Below, piece after piece: positions 54,661 to 63,400 of a DNA stretch of 64,000 nt. The notes below the pieces were generated by a model. It saw nothing but the letters and a program-made list of their open reading frames with translations. It was not told the origin of the DNA and searched no databases. The stretch covers positions 124,001 to 188,000 of the forward strand of contig JAIELJ010000012.1 in NCBI GenBank assembly GCA_019753105.1. Direction: 5' to 3'. Position numbers and translations under genes: made by a program. Source of the stretch: Hyphomonadaceae bacterium (GTDB lineage Bacteria; Pseudomonadota; Alphaproteobacteria; Caulobacterales; Aquidulcibacteraceae). Position 1 is the stretch's first letter, and every line of letters begins with the position of its first letter.

Positions 54661-54805
54661 AAGAGCCTCATGTCGATCAAATGCGCCCGGTTAGGCGCTA
54701 AACGAATGACGCGCAGCGTAAGCGCCCTTTGCTCACGAACTTTGATATAGCTCAATGGCGAAAGCGCCGACGGCGAGCGTGTTTGTCGCCGTGATCGAAT
54801 GTTTC

Positions 54806-54930
54806 CGATCGGCAGCTTCCGGCGAGAATAGGCCGATCGCCGGCGTCTGACGCCAGCGTCACGAATTGAGCGACTAGGGCATTCGTGATTTTGTACGCGA
54901 CGGCCTAGGTTGGCCCATTCCTGCCACTGA
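54806..54930. repeat. Dispersed ~100-bp intergenic repeat, copy, within a 329-base gap
   Basis: The gap 54661-54989 holds one repeat copy: GGCAGCTTCCGGCGAGAATA GGCC, then GAATTGAGCGACTAGGGCAT TCGTGATTTTGTACGCGACGG and CCTAGGTTGGCCCATTC. It is the copy closest to that at 48.2 kb. A GTTAGGC heptamer occurs at 54690 near the META gene start. I see no gene or clear promoter in the rest of the gap. Confidence 0.6.
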
Positions 54931-54989
54931 GCGTGATGCCCCCGACGCGGGTTTAGAAATGATGTTGGCGATGGGCTCGATCCAAAGGG

Positions 54990-56048
54990 CTAACGAACGA
55001 ACGTAAACGCGCGCCGGCGGAAACTTTGAAGTTCCCACAAATCGTTGCGCGTAAGACCAAGCGCGGCGGAGACTGCCACTACAACTGCAGGGCCAAGCTC
55101 GCGTTCGCTGGAAGCGAGCCGTCGTAGACTCTCCCGATCCGCGTCGGTGATAGAAACAGTGCCAGACTCCTGCGCGGCGAGGATTAGCTCTTCCGCGCGC
55201 AGTACCATTTCGATGTTGAGTTCGGCGTACGCCATCAGAGCGTCGGCGCGTTGCGGCGGCAGCCTGGCGGCGAGCGCCTTCAGTGCATGACCCTCATCAG
55301 TCTCTGGGAAACGCCCGGCGCGGATGTCGGCGAGCAGCTGGATGTGGCGCGCTTGATCGGTCTTTAGCCACTGGCGCGCAGCGCGGTCGCTTCGGGCGAA
55401 CGTGAGAAACAAAGTTGCCGGGATAAGCATCAGCGTCGCCGCCATCGCCAATAGCGGTTGGCCTCCGAGATGGTTGAAGGCGGAATGAATGACGATCGCG
55501 ACGCCGAGGCCTGGCAGGAAGAGTAGCGGATTAAAGCGATATGTTGCGGCTGAGGCCTCCGCTTGGCGCTCAGTCATTTCGTGTGAGATGACGGCAAACA
55601 GCGCGGTAGCGCCGCCATGCATGACGGCAGTGCCGAAGCCACGCACGAGCCAGGCGCTGACGTTCGTGTCGGGCAGCGTGAAGAGGTACCAGAGGTTCTC
55701 AATCACCGAGAAGCCGGCGCCGATGGCAAAGCCAGCGATCGCGGCGTCGAGTTTGAAGCCGATGCGGTTTCGGAAGAAGAGCCAGAGAAGCGGGGTTGCC
55801 TTAAGCGTCTCTTCCACGATTGGCGCGACGTATCGGCTGTAATTGCCCATGCCGATGGGAAAACCGTCCATGACGCGCCAATTGGCAATGAAGCTAACGG
55901 TGGCGATGGCGGCGCCCACGGCCACAAGCGTTAGGATCGTGCGCATGCGGATGACGTTGAAGACGTCCAATCGATCGAACAGCACGAGCAGCAGACCGAC
56001 GGGCGTCAGCGCGATCAGCGCCTTCACCAGCAGCATGCCGTCCATCAC
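54990..56048 (-). CDS. PrsW-family intramembrane metalloprotease
   Basis: A 352-aa membrane protein with the PrsW motifs: EETLK (Glu79, Glu80, Lys83), F-x-x-x-E in GFSVIEN (Phe113, Glu117), His144 in AVMHGGATALF, and HSAFNH further on. About eight helices precede a C-terminal soluble helical region (about 230-352). PrsW-type proteases cleave membrane substrates such as anti-sigma factors. The start overlaps the stop of the large upstream protein, so the genes are coupled. Confidence 0.88.
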   Translation of the reverse strand: MMDGMLLVKALIALTPVGLLLVLFDRLDVFNVIRMRTILTLVAVGAAIATVSFIANWRVMDGFPIGMGNYSRYVAPIVEETLKATPLLWLFFRNRIGFKLDAAIAGFAIGAGFSVIENLWYLFTLPDTNVSAWLVRGFGTAVMHGGATALFAVISHEMTERQAEASAATYRFNPLLFLPGLGVAIVIHSAFNHLGGQPLLAMAATLMLIPATLFLTFARSDRAARQWLKTDQARHIQLLADIRAGRFPETDEGHALKALAARLPPQRADALMAYAELNIEMVLRAEELILAAQESGTVSITDADRESLRRLASSERELGPAVVVAVSAALGLTRNDLWELQSFRRRAFTFVR

Positions 56049-59000
56049 ATGATCTTCAGGGAGATCAGCACTTCGCTGCCCTGCCTCTCGCTATCCTCGA
56101 AGCCCTCGGCGTAACCGATGGAGAACGTCATTGGCAAGCGGTGGGCGAAGGTGAAGTTCCAGTCCGCCTGCACGCCGATTGATTGCAGCGAGCGGCGTTC
56201 GCCGTAAGCCGACTCGACTTCCAATGCGCCGACGAACACGGCGGTGCGCAATGAACTGAGATAGAGGCTGGGGACACCAACATCTTCGAAGCGGACCGGA
56301 GGGAAGTTTAGTTCGGCAATGGCGCGACCAAAGCTGCGTGCGTTGATCTCGTTGATCTCGAAGCCTGGGAGGCTGTCATAGTCGCGATAGCGTTTCACTT
56401 CGCGATCATCGACGTAATTGTTGCCGAAGGCGCCCATGTAAAAGCTCGAGAGCGGGCTGTCACGATCGCCGCCAGCGGCGCCGGCGGCGGTGTAGAGCCA
56501 GGCCGACGAATTGGGTAGCGGCAGTGGGACGCCGACATCGAGACCAGCGCGAGCGCTTGGGAAGGTTTCACCATTGGCGTGATCGAGCGCACCGGCCAGC
56601 GTCCAGCGCCAGCCGCGCTCGTGATCGACGGCGCCAAGCGAACGTGTGGTGTTCGAATAGTGCAGTTGCGCGTTGAGGGAATAGAGCGTGTCGAACTGTG
56701 TCGATACTTCTTGCGCGCCGGGTAGGGTGTCGAGGCCGGTGTAGTAGGCTGCGTCGATGTTGAAATCGAGCTGTCGCGGTGGGTCGTAGATGAATGAGCG
56801 GCGATAGCCGACAATCAGCGCATCGCCAGCGCGCGAGCGCTCAGTTGGGCCGAAGAGATCGTAGAAGTCGGCGCCATTGTGGCGATATTGAAAACGCCAG
56901 CGCAGCGTCTGGTACATGAGATCGAGGTGCCAATCCTGATCCTCGTAATCGGACTCCGACGTGTAAGACAGGGTTGCGTGCAATTGGTTGAATTGCAGCG
57001 GATCTTCAATGATGACGTGATAGCCGACCGCCGCTTGGCCGCGATAGCCTGCTACGATCGGATAGGCGGCAGCGAGACGCATTTCATCACGCGGCACATA
57101 GCGGCCGCGTTCAGTGATGAGCGCATCGAGGTCGACGCGGGCAGGCGAGCCGGCGGTCCATTCGCGCACCACCGGATGACGTTCCGCGATCTGGGCGCCG
57201 AGAAATTGAACGGTGCCGAGTGAATCCAGCACTTGGGGCTGGATGATAGCCGGGCGGAAGCCGTCGCCGGTAAACTCATAGACTATAAGCGTGCCGTCGG
57301 CTTGCGGGATTGGACGGAAGAAGCCGGTGGCGGAATTACTCATCGCCTCGACAGCCTCGGTTTCGGATTCGAGATCGAAGCGGAAGATGTTCGAGACGCC
57401 CGTGTAGTAGGCGCTGCCATAGAGGTAGCGGCCATCCGGCGAGAAGACGAAACCTTCTGGCGTCGATGTGCCGAGACCGAATGTGCGCGTGGGGGTCGCG
57501 TTGCCGCTCATGAGATCGGCGATGTTGAAGACTTGGATGCTCTGTTCGCCGCTGGCTTCGCCGACGGATGCGGAGAGCAGCGCGCCGTCCGGCGAGATGT
57601 CGAGGTCGAATGGCACACGGCCAAACGGGAAGGTGACGATCTGATTCCAGCGCGTGTAGGGGTGCGGGATGCGCACCAATGTCACGAAGCCATTGAGGTG
57701 GCGCAGACCCCAGAGCGAACGGTCGGCGGGGTTGAAGACGAGATCGCCGATGCGTGCGTCGCGTAGCAGCATGCGCTCCTCGCCTGTCGCGACATCGACT
57801 TCCATGATGTCGCGATAGGCGTAGTTGTCGGTCGTGTACCAGGCCGTATTGGCGACGGGGTCGTAGGCGAGCGAAGTTACGCGGTAGAGCATCGCGCCTT
57901 TGATGTCGGTTAAATGGCGAATGTCGCCGCCATCTCTGGAGAGTACGCCGAGATGGGCGATGACACCGGGATAGCGGAACGCGCCGATCAGATTGCCGCT
58001 GCGCGGATCGACGAAGGTGCGCGAGACAGAGCCCAAGCCGCGATTGGTGAGCGGCGTGACGGGCGTCAGCGGGTATTGCGAAAGTGCGGCCAAGTTTTCG
58101 CGCTGAAATTCGGACTCCCACTCGATCCAGTTTTGCCAAGCCTGGTTGAGGCCCAGGCCGAACACGCGGCGGAAGTCTGAAAGGTAATAAGCTTCGCTCT
58201 CCGGATCGCGGCGCAACCATTGGACGACGCGCTCTGGTGTGTAGGTGTTGGCGAGATAGGAGAAGAAGCGTGTGCCGTAGAGATAGTCGTTCACGCCGAC
58301 TTGGAAGTCGACGAAGATGCCTTCAGATTCCAAACCCACCGGCGAATAGAAATGAGCGTCGTCGCGCACCATGGCGCGGAAGACCATTTCGTCATACGCG
58401 CCTTGCGCCCGGCCGAAGCCGCCAGCCATCCATGTCTCCATGAAGACGGCGCTGCCTTCAAGATGCCAGCGCGGAACGTTCACGCGCGGCGTAGCGAGAT
58501 AGTTGTACAGGATCGAGAGCGGTTGCTCTTGCACTGGCATCGGCTTGCCGAAGAAAGCGCGCCGCCAGAACGCGTCGCGCTCGTTCCACACATCCATCAG
58601 CGCGACATGGACGACTTCGTGGTTGGACAACGTGAAGAAGCGCTCGCCGGGGCTAAAGGTCTCGTAGGTGAGGCTCAAGGGCGCGATGTCGATCAGCATC
58701 GCATTGTTGGGCGAGGCGCGCGCAGCGGCGTTGCCGTAATCCGAAAAATCTTTCAGCAGCAGCGTGACCGGATCCCACGGCTCCCAGTTGAACATACGCT
58801 GTTGGAAATCGAGCGCGTTCTGAAAGCTGCGGCCGACATAGGGGACGAGATAGGTCTCCGACGGATCGAAATAGAGCAGCCGCATGTCCTCGGTGCGGAT
58901 CATGCTGAGATCGATGAGCGGCACGTCCTCCGGCGCGCGGCTCGGCGGCGAGTCTGGAGGCGGCGCTTCAGGTGAGGATTCGAACGGCGCGTTGACCGCG

Positions 59001-59101
59001 ATCGCTTCGTCGGCGGGCGGCGCTTCGTCTTGCGCGTGCGCGATGCCCGCCGAAGCGAGCATCGCCACCGCTAAAGAGAGCATCAGCGCGCGCATCCCCA
59101 T
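56045..59101 (-). CDS. Gluzincin protease - TolB-like propeller - outer-membrane beta-barrel protein
   Basis: A 1018-aa exported protein (signal peptide ending AGIAHAQ) in three parts. Residues about 60-340: a peptidase-MA-like domain with zinc motif HEVVH (His161, Glu162, His165) and a downstream Glu in WHLEGSAVFMETW (Glu215 or Glu222). About 345-640: six to seven propeller blades of TolB/WD40 type (DIMEVDVATGEERML, FDLDISPDGALLSASVG, GFVFSPDGRYLYGSAYYTG). About 680-1018: alternating amphipathic strands typical of an outer-membrane barrel. The overall architecture would put a protease on the outer membrane. The start may be Met3 (59095). It is coupled to PrsW downstream and lies 68 bases after the repeat protein gene. 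Confidence 0.8.
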   Translation of the reverse strand: MGMRALMLSLAVAMLASAGIAHAQDEAPPADEAIAVNAPFESSPEAPPPDSPPSRAPEDVPLIDLSMIRTEDMRLLYFDPSETYLVPYVGRSFQNALDFQQRMFNWEPWDPVTLLLKDFSDYGNAAARASPNNAMLIDIAPLSLTYETFSPGERFFTLSNHEVVHVALMDVWNERDAFWRRAFFGKPMPVQEQPLSILYNYLATPRVNVPRWHLEGSAVFMETWMAGGFGRAQGAYDEMVFRAMVRDDAHFYSPVGLESEGIFVDFQVGVNDYLYGTRFFSYLANTYTPERVVQWLRRDPESEAYYLSDFRRVFGLGLNQAWQNWIEWESEFQRENLAALSQYPLTPVTPLTNRGLGSVSRTFVDPRSGNLIGAFRYPGVIAHLGVLSRDGGDIRHLTDIKGAMLYRVTSLAYDPVANTAWYTTDNYAYRDIMEVDVATGEERMLLRDARIGDLVFNPADRSLWGLRHLNGFVTLVRIPHPYTRWNQIVTFPFGRVPFDLDISPDGALLSASVGEASGEQSIQVFNIADLMSGNATPTRTFGLGTSTPEGFVFSPDGRYLYGSAYYTGVSNIFRFDLESETEAVEAMSNSATGFFRPIPQADGTLIVYEFTGDGFRPAIIQPQVLDSLGTVQFLGAQIAERHPVVREWTAGSPARVDLDALITERGRYVPRDEMRLAAAYPIVAGYRGQAAVGYHVIIEDPLQFNQLHATLSYTSESDYEDQDWHLDLMYQTLRWRFQYRHNGADFYDLFGPTERSRAGDALIVGYRRSFIYDPPRQLDFNIDAAYYTGLDTLPGAQEVSTQFDTLYSLNAQLHYSNTTRSLGAVDHERGWRWTLAGALDHANGETFPSARAGLDVGVPLPLPNSSAWLYTAAGAAGGDRDSPLSSFYMGAFGNNYVDDREVKRYRDYDSLPGFEINEINARSFGRAIAELNFPPVRFEDVGVPSLYLSSLRTAVFVGALEVESAYGERRSLQSIGVQADWNFTFAHRLPMTFSIGYAEGFEDSERQGSEVLISLKIM

Positions 59102-59169
59102 GCACCATGGCTATCACGCGCGTGCCGTCCCCGAGCCTGGTCTCTCCAGGCGGGGGCGGGGTGCGCGTG

Positions 59170-60894
59170 TCAGTTCGCCTGGATCGCGCGGGCGAAGCTG
59201 GCGTCTCGCGCCATAGCTGCAAACGCCGGCTCGCGTGCGAGGGCGGCGAAGTGCGGCGAGTTCGCGAGCGCCACGAACGCTTCCGCATTGCGCGCGAGAG
59301 CCTGGAGGGCCTGAGCGTTTCCGGCGAGCGCTGCGAACGCTTGCGGATTCTGTGACATCGCTGCGAACGCTTGCGGGTAGCGCGACATCGCAGCGAAGGC
59401 TTGCGCGTTCAGCCCATTGGCAGAAGCCGCAATTGCTGCCTGCGCCTGGAAGGCTTGAGCGTTGAATGCCAACGCCTGGAACGCGTCAGCATCGCGCGCC
59501 AGCGCCTGGAAGGCCTGAGCGTTTTGGTTCAGGGCCGCAAACATTTGGGCGTCGTTGGCCGCCATGGCTTGGAACGCTTGCACGTCACGGGAGAGCGCTT
59601 GGAACGCTTGTGCGTTGGAGGCTAGCGCCGAAAACGCTTGGGCGTCGGCACGCAGCGCCGCGATGGCCTGAGCGTCGCGGCCGAGCGCTTGGAACGCTTG
59701 GGCATTGGCCTGCATCGCAGCTTGATTTTGCGCATCGCGGCTGGCGGCGGCGAAAGCTTGCGCGTCGCGGGCATAGGAAGCGAAGGCTTGTGGGTTGTTG
59801 GCCATCGCCGCGAACGCTTGCGGGTGGCGAGCCAGCGCCGCGAAGGCTTGCGGATGCTGCGCCAGCGCCGCGAAGGCTTGTGGATGCTGCGAGAGGGCGG
59901 CGAAGGCTTGGGCGTTTTGCGCCAACGCAACGCGCGCAGCGGCATCGAAGCCTTGCGCACTGCGGGACTGGGCTGCGAATGATTGGGCGCTCTGCACTGC
60001 GGCGGCAAAGCTGCGGGCGTCTTGAGCAAGGGTCTGGAAGGCTTGCGCGTTGGCTGAGAGCGCTTGGAACGCTGCCGCATTTTGCAATGCAGCGAATGCT
60101 TGTGCGTCGCGACCGAGCGCCTGGAAGGCGGGTGCGTTTTGATTGAGAGCGGCGAATGCCTGCGCGTCGGCCGACAATGCGCTCATAGCCTGCGCGTCTC
60201 GACCGAGAGCTTGGAACGCCTGCGGATTGGCCGACATAGATGTTTGGTTTTGCGCGTCGCGCGATGCGGCCGCAAAGGCTTGGGCGTCGCGTCCGTAAGC
60301 GGCGAACGCTTGCGGGTTGCTCAGCATAGCGGCGAACGCCTGTGGATGCCGCGCGAGCGCGGCGAAGGCTTGCGGGTGTTGCGCGAGTGCGGCGAAGGCT
60401 TGCGGATGCCGGGCAAGGGCGGTGAACGCTTGCGCGTTCTGTACCATAGCAGCGAAGGCCTGCGCGTTAGCGCCTTGGGCGGCGAAAGATTGCGCATCTG
60501 CCGCCTGCGCGCTCTGTACTAGAGCAGCGAAGGCTTGTGGTTCGCGCGCCAGTGCAACGAAAGCTTGCGGATCCTGAGCCATGACAGCGAGCGCCTGCGG
60601 GTGTTGGGCGAGCGCGGCGAAGCCCGGTGAACTTGCAAAGGCGCGAAACGACGGGTCGTTGACCATCAGCTCGAAGATATCCGTCTGCATTAGTTGCGGG
60701 ACGGTCTGATCGCCTAAGGTGATGTCTTCTGCGCCGACCTGAGCGGCGCGATAGCGGTCTACTGGGGCGATCGTGCCTGACGATAGGCCGTCTGGGGGCA
60801 AAAAGCTGCCGACGACGACGGCGCCGACCGCGGCTAAAGCTAGAAAGCCTGTCGCGGCGATCCCCATTTTGGTCGCGCTTGATATGTCCGCCAT
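59170..60894 (-). CDS. Membrane-anchored protein built of about 48 decapeptide repeats
   Basis: A 574-aa protein. A cytoplasmic N-terminus of about 9 residues, one membrane helix (about 10-32, MGIAATGFLALAAVGAVVVG) and a short linker are followed, from about residue 80 to the end, by tandem 10-residue units with consensus (P/A)QAF-x-AL-x-x-(H/D/N). The register is kept almost without break for the whole length. A higher-order duplication of about 174 residues is visible (the QNQ variant unit recurs at about 215 and 389). The composition is mostly Ala, Gln, Phe and Leu, with no Cys. I know of no named family. The ATG has GGAG about 9 bases upstream; the frame extends 13 codons further but without support. 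Confidence 0.9.
   Translation of the reverse strand: MADISSATKMGIAATGFLALAAVGAVVVGSFLPPDGLSSGTIAPVDRYRAAQVGAEDITLGDQTVPQLMQTDIFELMVNDPSFRAFASSPGFAALAQHPQALAVMAQDPQAFVALAREPQAFAALVQSAQAADAQSFAAQGANAQAFAAMVQNAQAFTALARHPQAFAALAQHPQAFAALARHPQAFAAMLSNPQAFAAYGRDAQAFAAASRDAQNQTSMSANPQAFQALGRDAQAMSALSADAQAFAALNQNAPAFQALGRDAQAFAALQNAAAFQALSANAQAFQTLAQDARSFAAAVQSAQSFAAQSRSAQGFDAAARVALAQNAQAFAALSQHPQAFAALAQHPQAFAALARHPQAFAAMANNPQAFASYARDAQAFAAASRDAQNQAAMQANAQAFQALGRDAQAIAALRADAQAFSALASNAQAFQALSRDVQAFQAMAANDAQMFAALNQNAQAFQALARDADAFQALAFNAQAFQAQAAIAASANGLNAQAFAAMSRYPQAFAAMSQNPQAFAALAGNAQALQALARNAEAFVALANSPHFAALAREPAFAAMARDASFARAIQAN
59173..60640 (-). repeat. Tandem 30-bp coding repeat array (decapeptide units)
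   Basis: The nucleotide sequence repeats about every 30 bases throughout, with units such as GCGAAGGCTTGCGGATGCTG on the plus strand. Units are diverged, with the best-conserved blocks around 59820-59900 and 60310-60420. The periodicity follows the decapeptide register of the encoded protein. Confidence 0.9.
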
Positions 60895-61035
60895 CTGCTC
60901 GATCTCCTCAGAGTAGCGCCTCGCGTCGGCCACTAGCGGCCTAGATTAACAATACGTCAATAAAAACCTTGCGGTTGGGGAGCGGGCGGTCGGGAAGAGG
61001 GCCGCCAAACCCAGTCGGCGCGCTCGCAGCATCAC

Positions 61036-62256
61036 CTATGTTGGACATTGAGCGCCGGGCGCAGGCAGCATTACCCGGTCGCCGACATAGAGCAGGTGAC
61101 CCGTGTTTAGCGGGGATACGCCACCCAGGTTGCGTCCCGCGAAAAACGAGTTGCAGTCCACGATTTGGCGCCATGCGTCGGGGTTGCCGTAGCATGCGTT
61201 GGCAATCGCAATGAGCGTGTCGCCGCGTCGAATTCGGACAATGGTGGCCTCGGTAATGGGCCCGCTCGCACAGAGCCCGCTTCCGCTTTCGTCCCGCGTT
61301 GCTTGTAACGGAACTATGGATGGCCGTGTTGGCGCCCCAGTGTCTGCGCTGGTGAGCGCTTGTCCCTGTGTGACTGGCGCGCTCGGGGCTGCCGCAGGAA
61401 AATCGAAAGGAGAGGCTGGCGTTAGGCCGAACGATCTCTGAGGATTGTCGTAGGCGCCGAGCAAGAGCTCGTAGTGAAGATGCACTGGTATCGGATACGA
61501 CGCAGTGTTCCCCATCAATCCGACCTGTTGTCCGGCGGTTACCGACGACCCGACCGCCAGATCCGCGGCAAAGCTGGATAGGTGAGCGTAGCGTGTGTAG
61601 GCGCCACGCCCGTGATCGATCAGGAGCATGTTTCCATAATCGTTACGATAGAGCATCTCGATCACGGTTCCGTCCGCGGCGGCAAAAATCGGTCCGCCAT
61701 TACGCGCGTAGAAGTCCAAGCCTTTGTGGCGGCGCCCGCCGCGAGCGCCAACGCCCGATGATAAGCATGCGCCCCGGGTAGGGTTCACTGCCAAGGTTAC
61801 GCCGTTGACGTTGACGAACTTCGCGTAGTCTTCGACTCGTCTTTCATCATCTGCTGGCGGCGCGTTGCTTATCGTCATGCCTGGGCAAAGTTGCAGGGTG
61901 TCCTCGAACACCGATCCGCCAGGCGGCAGTTGCGTCGCTCGTGCTTGCTCTAAGGCAATCGCGTCGGCGTACTCTTCGAGAACTGGGCCATCGCTGCGTT
62001 CGACCAAGATTACGTCCCCTGTGCTCGCCGCGAGCATCGCTGCATCACGCGTGAGGCGCGAGAAGTCTTCCGTCGAAAGTGCGGCGCGCAATCGGGCCAG
62101 TCCATTCGAGCTCAGATCAAGCTGCGTGAGCATTGGGTTCACGCGACTACTCAGTCCGCCTAACCATTGCGCAGGAACCGGAAAAATTGATCCGCCGAGC
62201 CAGCCGAAAACGATGAGGCAAAGCCCCACCAAGCCTTTAATTGCAAATCCGAGCAT
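61036..62256 (-). CDS. M23 peptidase with C-terminal LysM domain
   Basis: A 406-aa protein with an N-terminal signal anchor (LVGLCLIVFGWLGGSIFP). The M23 (LytM-like) catalytic domain has RRHKGLDFYA (His and Asp ligands) and VHLHYELLLG (HxH). The C-terminal LysM domain (IRRGDTLIAIANACYGNPDAW ... LLYVGDRVMLP) binds peptidoglycan. M23 enzymes cleave cross-bridge peptides, or act as catalytically inert amidase activators when ligands are lost; here the ligands are intact. The ATG has AAGGAAAG upstream. Confidence 0.9.
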   Translation of the reverse strand: MLGFAIKGLVGLCLIVFGWLGGSIFPVPAQWLGGLSSRVNPMLTQLDLSSNGLARLRAALSTEDFSRLTRDAAMLAASTGDVILVERSDGPVLEEYADAIALEQARATQLPPGGSVFEDTLQLCPGMTISNAPPADDERRVEDYAKFVNVNGVTLAVNPTRGACLSSGVGARGGRRHKGLDFYARNGGPIFAAADGTVIEMLYRNDYGNMLLIDHGRGAYTRYAHLSSFAADLAVGSSVTAGQQVGLMGNTASYPIPVHLHYELLLGAYDNPQRSFGLTPASPFDFPAAAPSAPVTQGQALTSADTGAPTRPSIVPLQATRDESGSGLCASGPITEATIVRIRRGDTLIAIANACYGNPDAWRQIVDCNSFFAGRNLGGVSPLNTGHLLYVGDRVMLPAPGAQCPT

Positions 62257-62545
62257 CGCGCTTTCCTTGAGCAGACGCCTTCCGCAAAGGAGTCTCGTAT
62301 CGACCCGCAAAACTCGCCTCACAAGCCCGCACGCTTACAGCGGGTAAGTCTGCATCGTTCATGCGGTCGGTGGTCGTAAAGTGGATGCACTGCAGCATCG
62401 CGTTAGAGTTGCGGACGATGCGCCGCGCCTGCAACACCTAAACAGCTCATGAGATTATGCTGCGATCGCGGCGACGAGTGTTGTCAGTTTTGACTAGGTT
62501 GTGTCGCCACTTCACGTTACCCGTATGTCCAGTGCGGAGGGGACG

Positions 62546-63283
62546 ATGAGTGGTATCAAGTCGCGCATGGCGCTGGGCGTCGTCGGGCTTTCGCTCGCGA
62601 TCCTTTGCTCGGGCTGCGCGTGGTGGGATCGATCTGCTATTACCAGCGCGGTGCGCCCGTCTGCATCGAGTGAGGCCGTAGCGCCTCCAGGTGTAGTGGA
62701 GGTTTCGCAACCGCGTATTCCGCCAGAGCGTCCGCATCCGCTGCCGGCAATATCCAATGAGCCAGAGGATTTTGTTTGTCTTGATGGGTCGCTCATTCGG
62801 ATCAGTTATTCGGGGAGCCGCGATGTCGTCGCAGTCAGTCTCGATAGTTCACCCCCCATTGCTATGGGCCGCGATGATGAGGATGGGCTGACGACGTACC
62901 GAGCCACAAACCTCGTATTGCGTCGCTCAGGCGTTCGCGTTGCACTGGCTAGCGATCTTTCTTCGGTGACCGTTCAAAGCGGTGATACGCTTGGATCGAT
63001 AGCATTTCGCACTTATGGCGACCGAATACGCGCAATGGATATTGCGCGCTTGAACAACATCGAAAACCCCGATCTGATCTACCCTGGTCAAGTTTTGACG
63101 CTCCCTCAGATCGAGCGTCGTTGCAGGCGCACGCAATACCAAGAAGCATCCTATGTGGTTGATGTCGCGACTGGTTCACGACAACCCCGTCCGCTCGACC
63201 GAAGACTGTTTAGTCCGCCGAGTGATGGCCAACCGGATCAGAGCAGGGTTCGCGCAACAGCCAGGGATCGTTCGGCTGAGTGA
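62546..63283 (+). CDS. LysM-domain lipoprotein
   Basis: A 245-aa exported lipoprotein (signal with LCSGC, Cys24) with a Pro-rich linker, an unrecognised beta-rich middle, and a LysM domain (VTVQSGDTLGSIAFRTYGDR ... NPDLIYPGQVLTLP, about 148-195). A strong GGAGGGG precedes the ATG. It is divergent from the M23/LysM gene (about 290-base space). A truncated, frameshifted copy lies 9 kb upstream. LysM suggests peptidoglycan binding. Confidence 0.9.
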   Translation: MSGIKSRMALGVVGLSLAILCSGCAWWDRSAITSAVRPSASSEAVAPPGVVEVSQPRIPPERPHPLPAISNEPEDFVCLDGSLIRISYSGSRDVVAVSLDSSPPIAMGRDDEDGLTTYRATNLVLRRSGVRVALASDLSSVTVQSGDTLGSIAFRTYGDRIRAMDIARLNNIENPDLIYPGQVLTLPQIERRCRRTQYQEASYVVDVATGSRQPRPLDRRLFSPPSDGQPDQSRVRATARDRSAE

Positions 63284-63400
63284 GTGTTTCACCACGGCGC
63301 CATAGTGTTGCAAATGGCGGAAATGTATCGGTCTTGCCTCATCATTAAGGGGCACAATCGTGCGGCGGCTGTTTGAACCGTCCGCTAAGGGGGATGGGTA

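Noticed and set aside
46321-54696. Heptamers GTTAGGC/GTTAGGT at 46321, 48406, 54163 and 54690, suggestive of integron attC core sites
   Set aside because: No integron integrase is present, META is reversed with too little space for an attC, and clear paired R''/L''/L' boxes are missing. The motif is short enough to arise by chance.
59466-60522. Long plus-strand open frames (226 and 152 aa) across the repeat gene
   Set aside because: They are Arg-rich shadows of the repetitive minus-strand gene; their periodicity is inherited and they lack ribosome sites.
59173-60640. Regular 30-bp direct repeats that could be mistaken for a CRISPR array
   Set aside because: There are no spacers; the repeat is continuous coding sequence with a decapeptide register and sits inside one reading frame.
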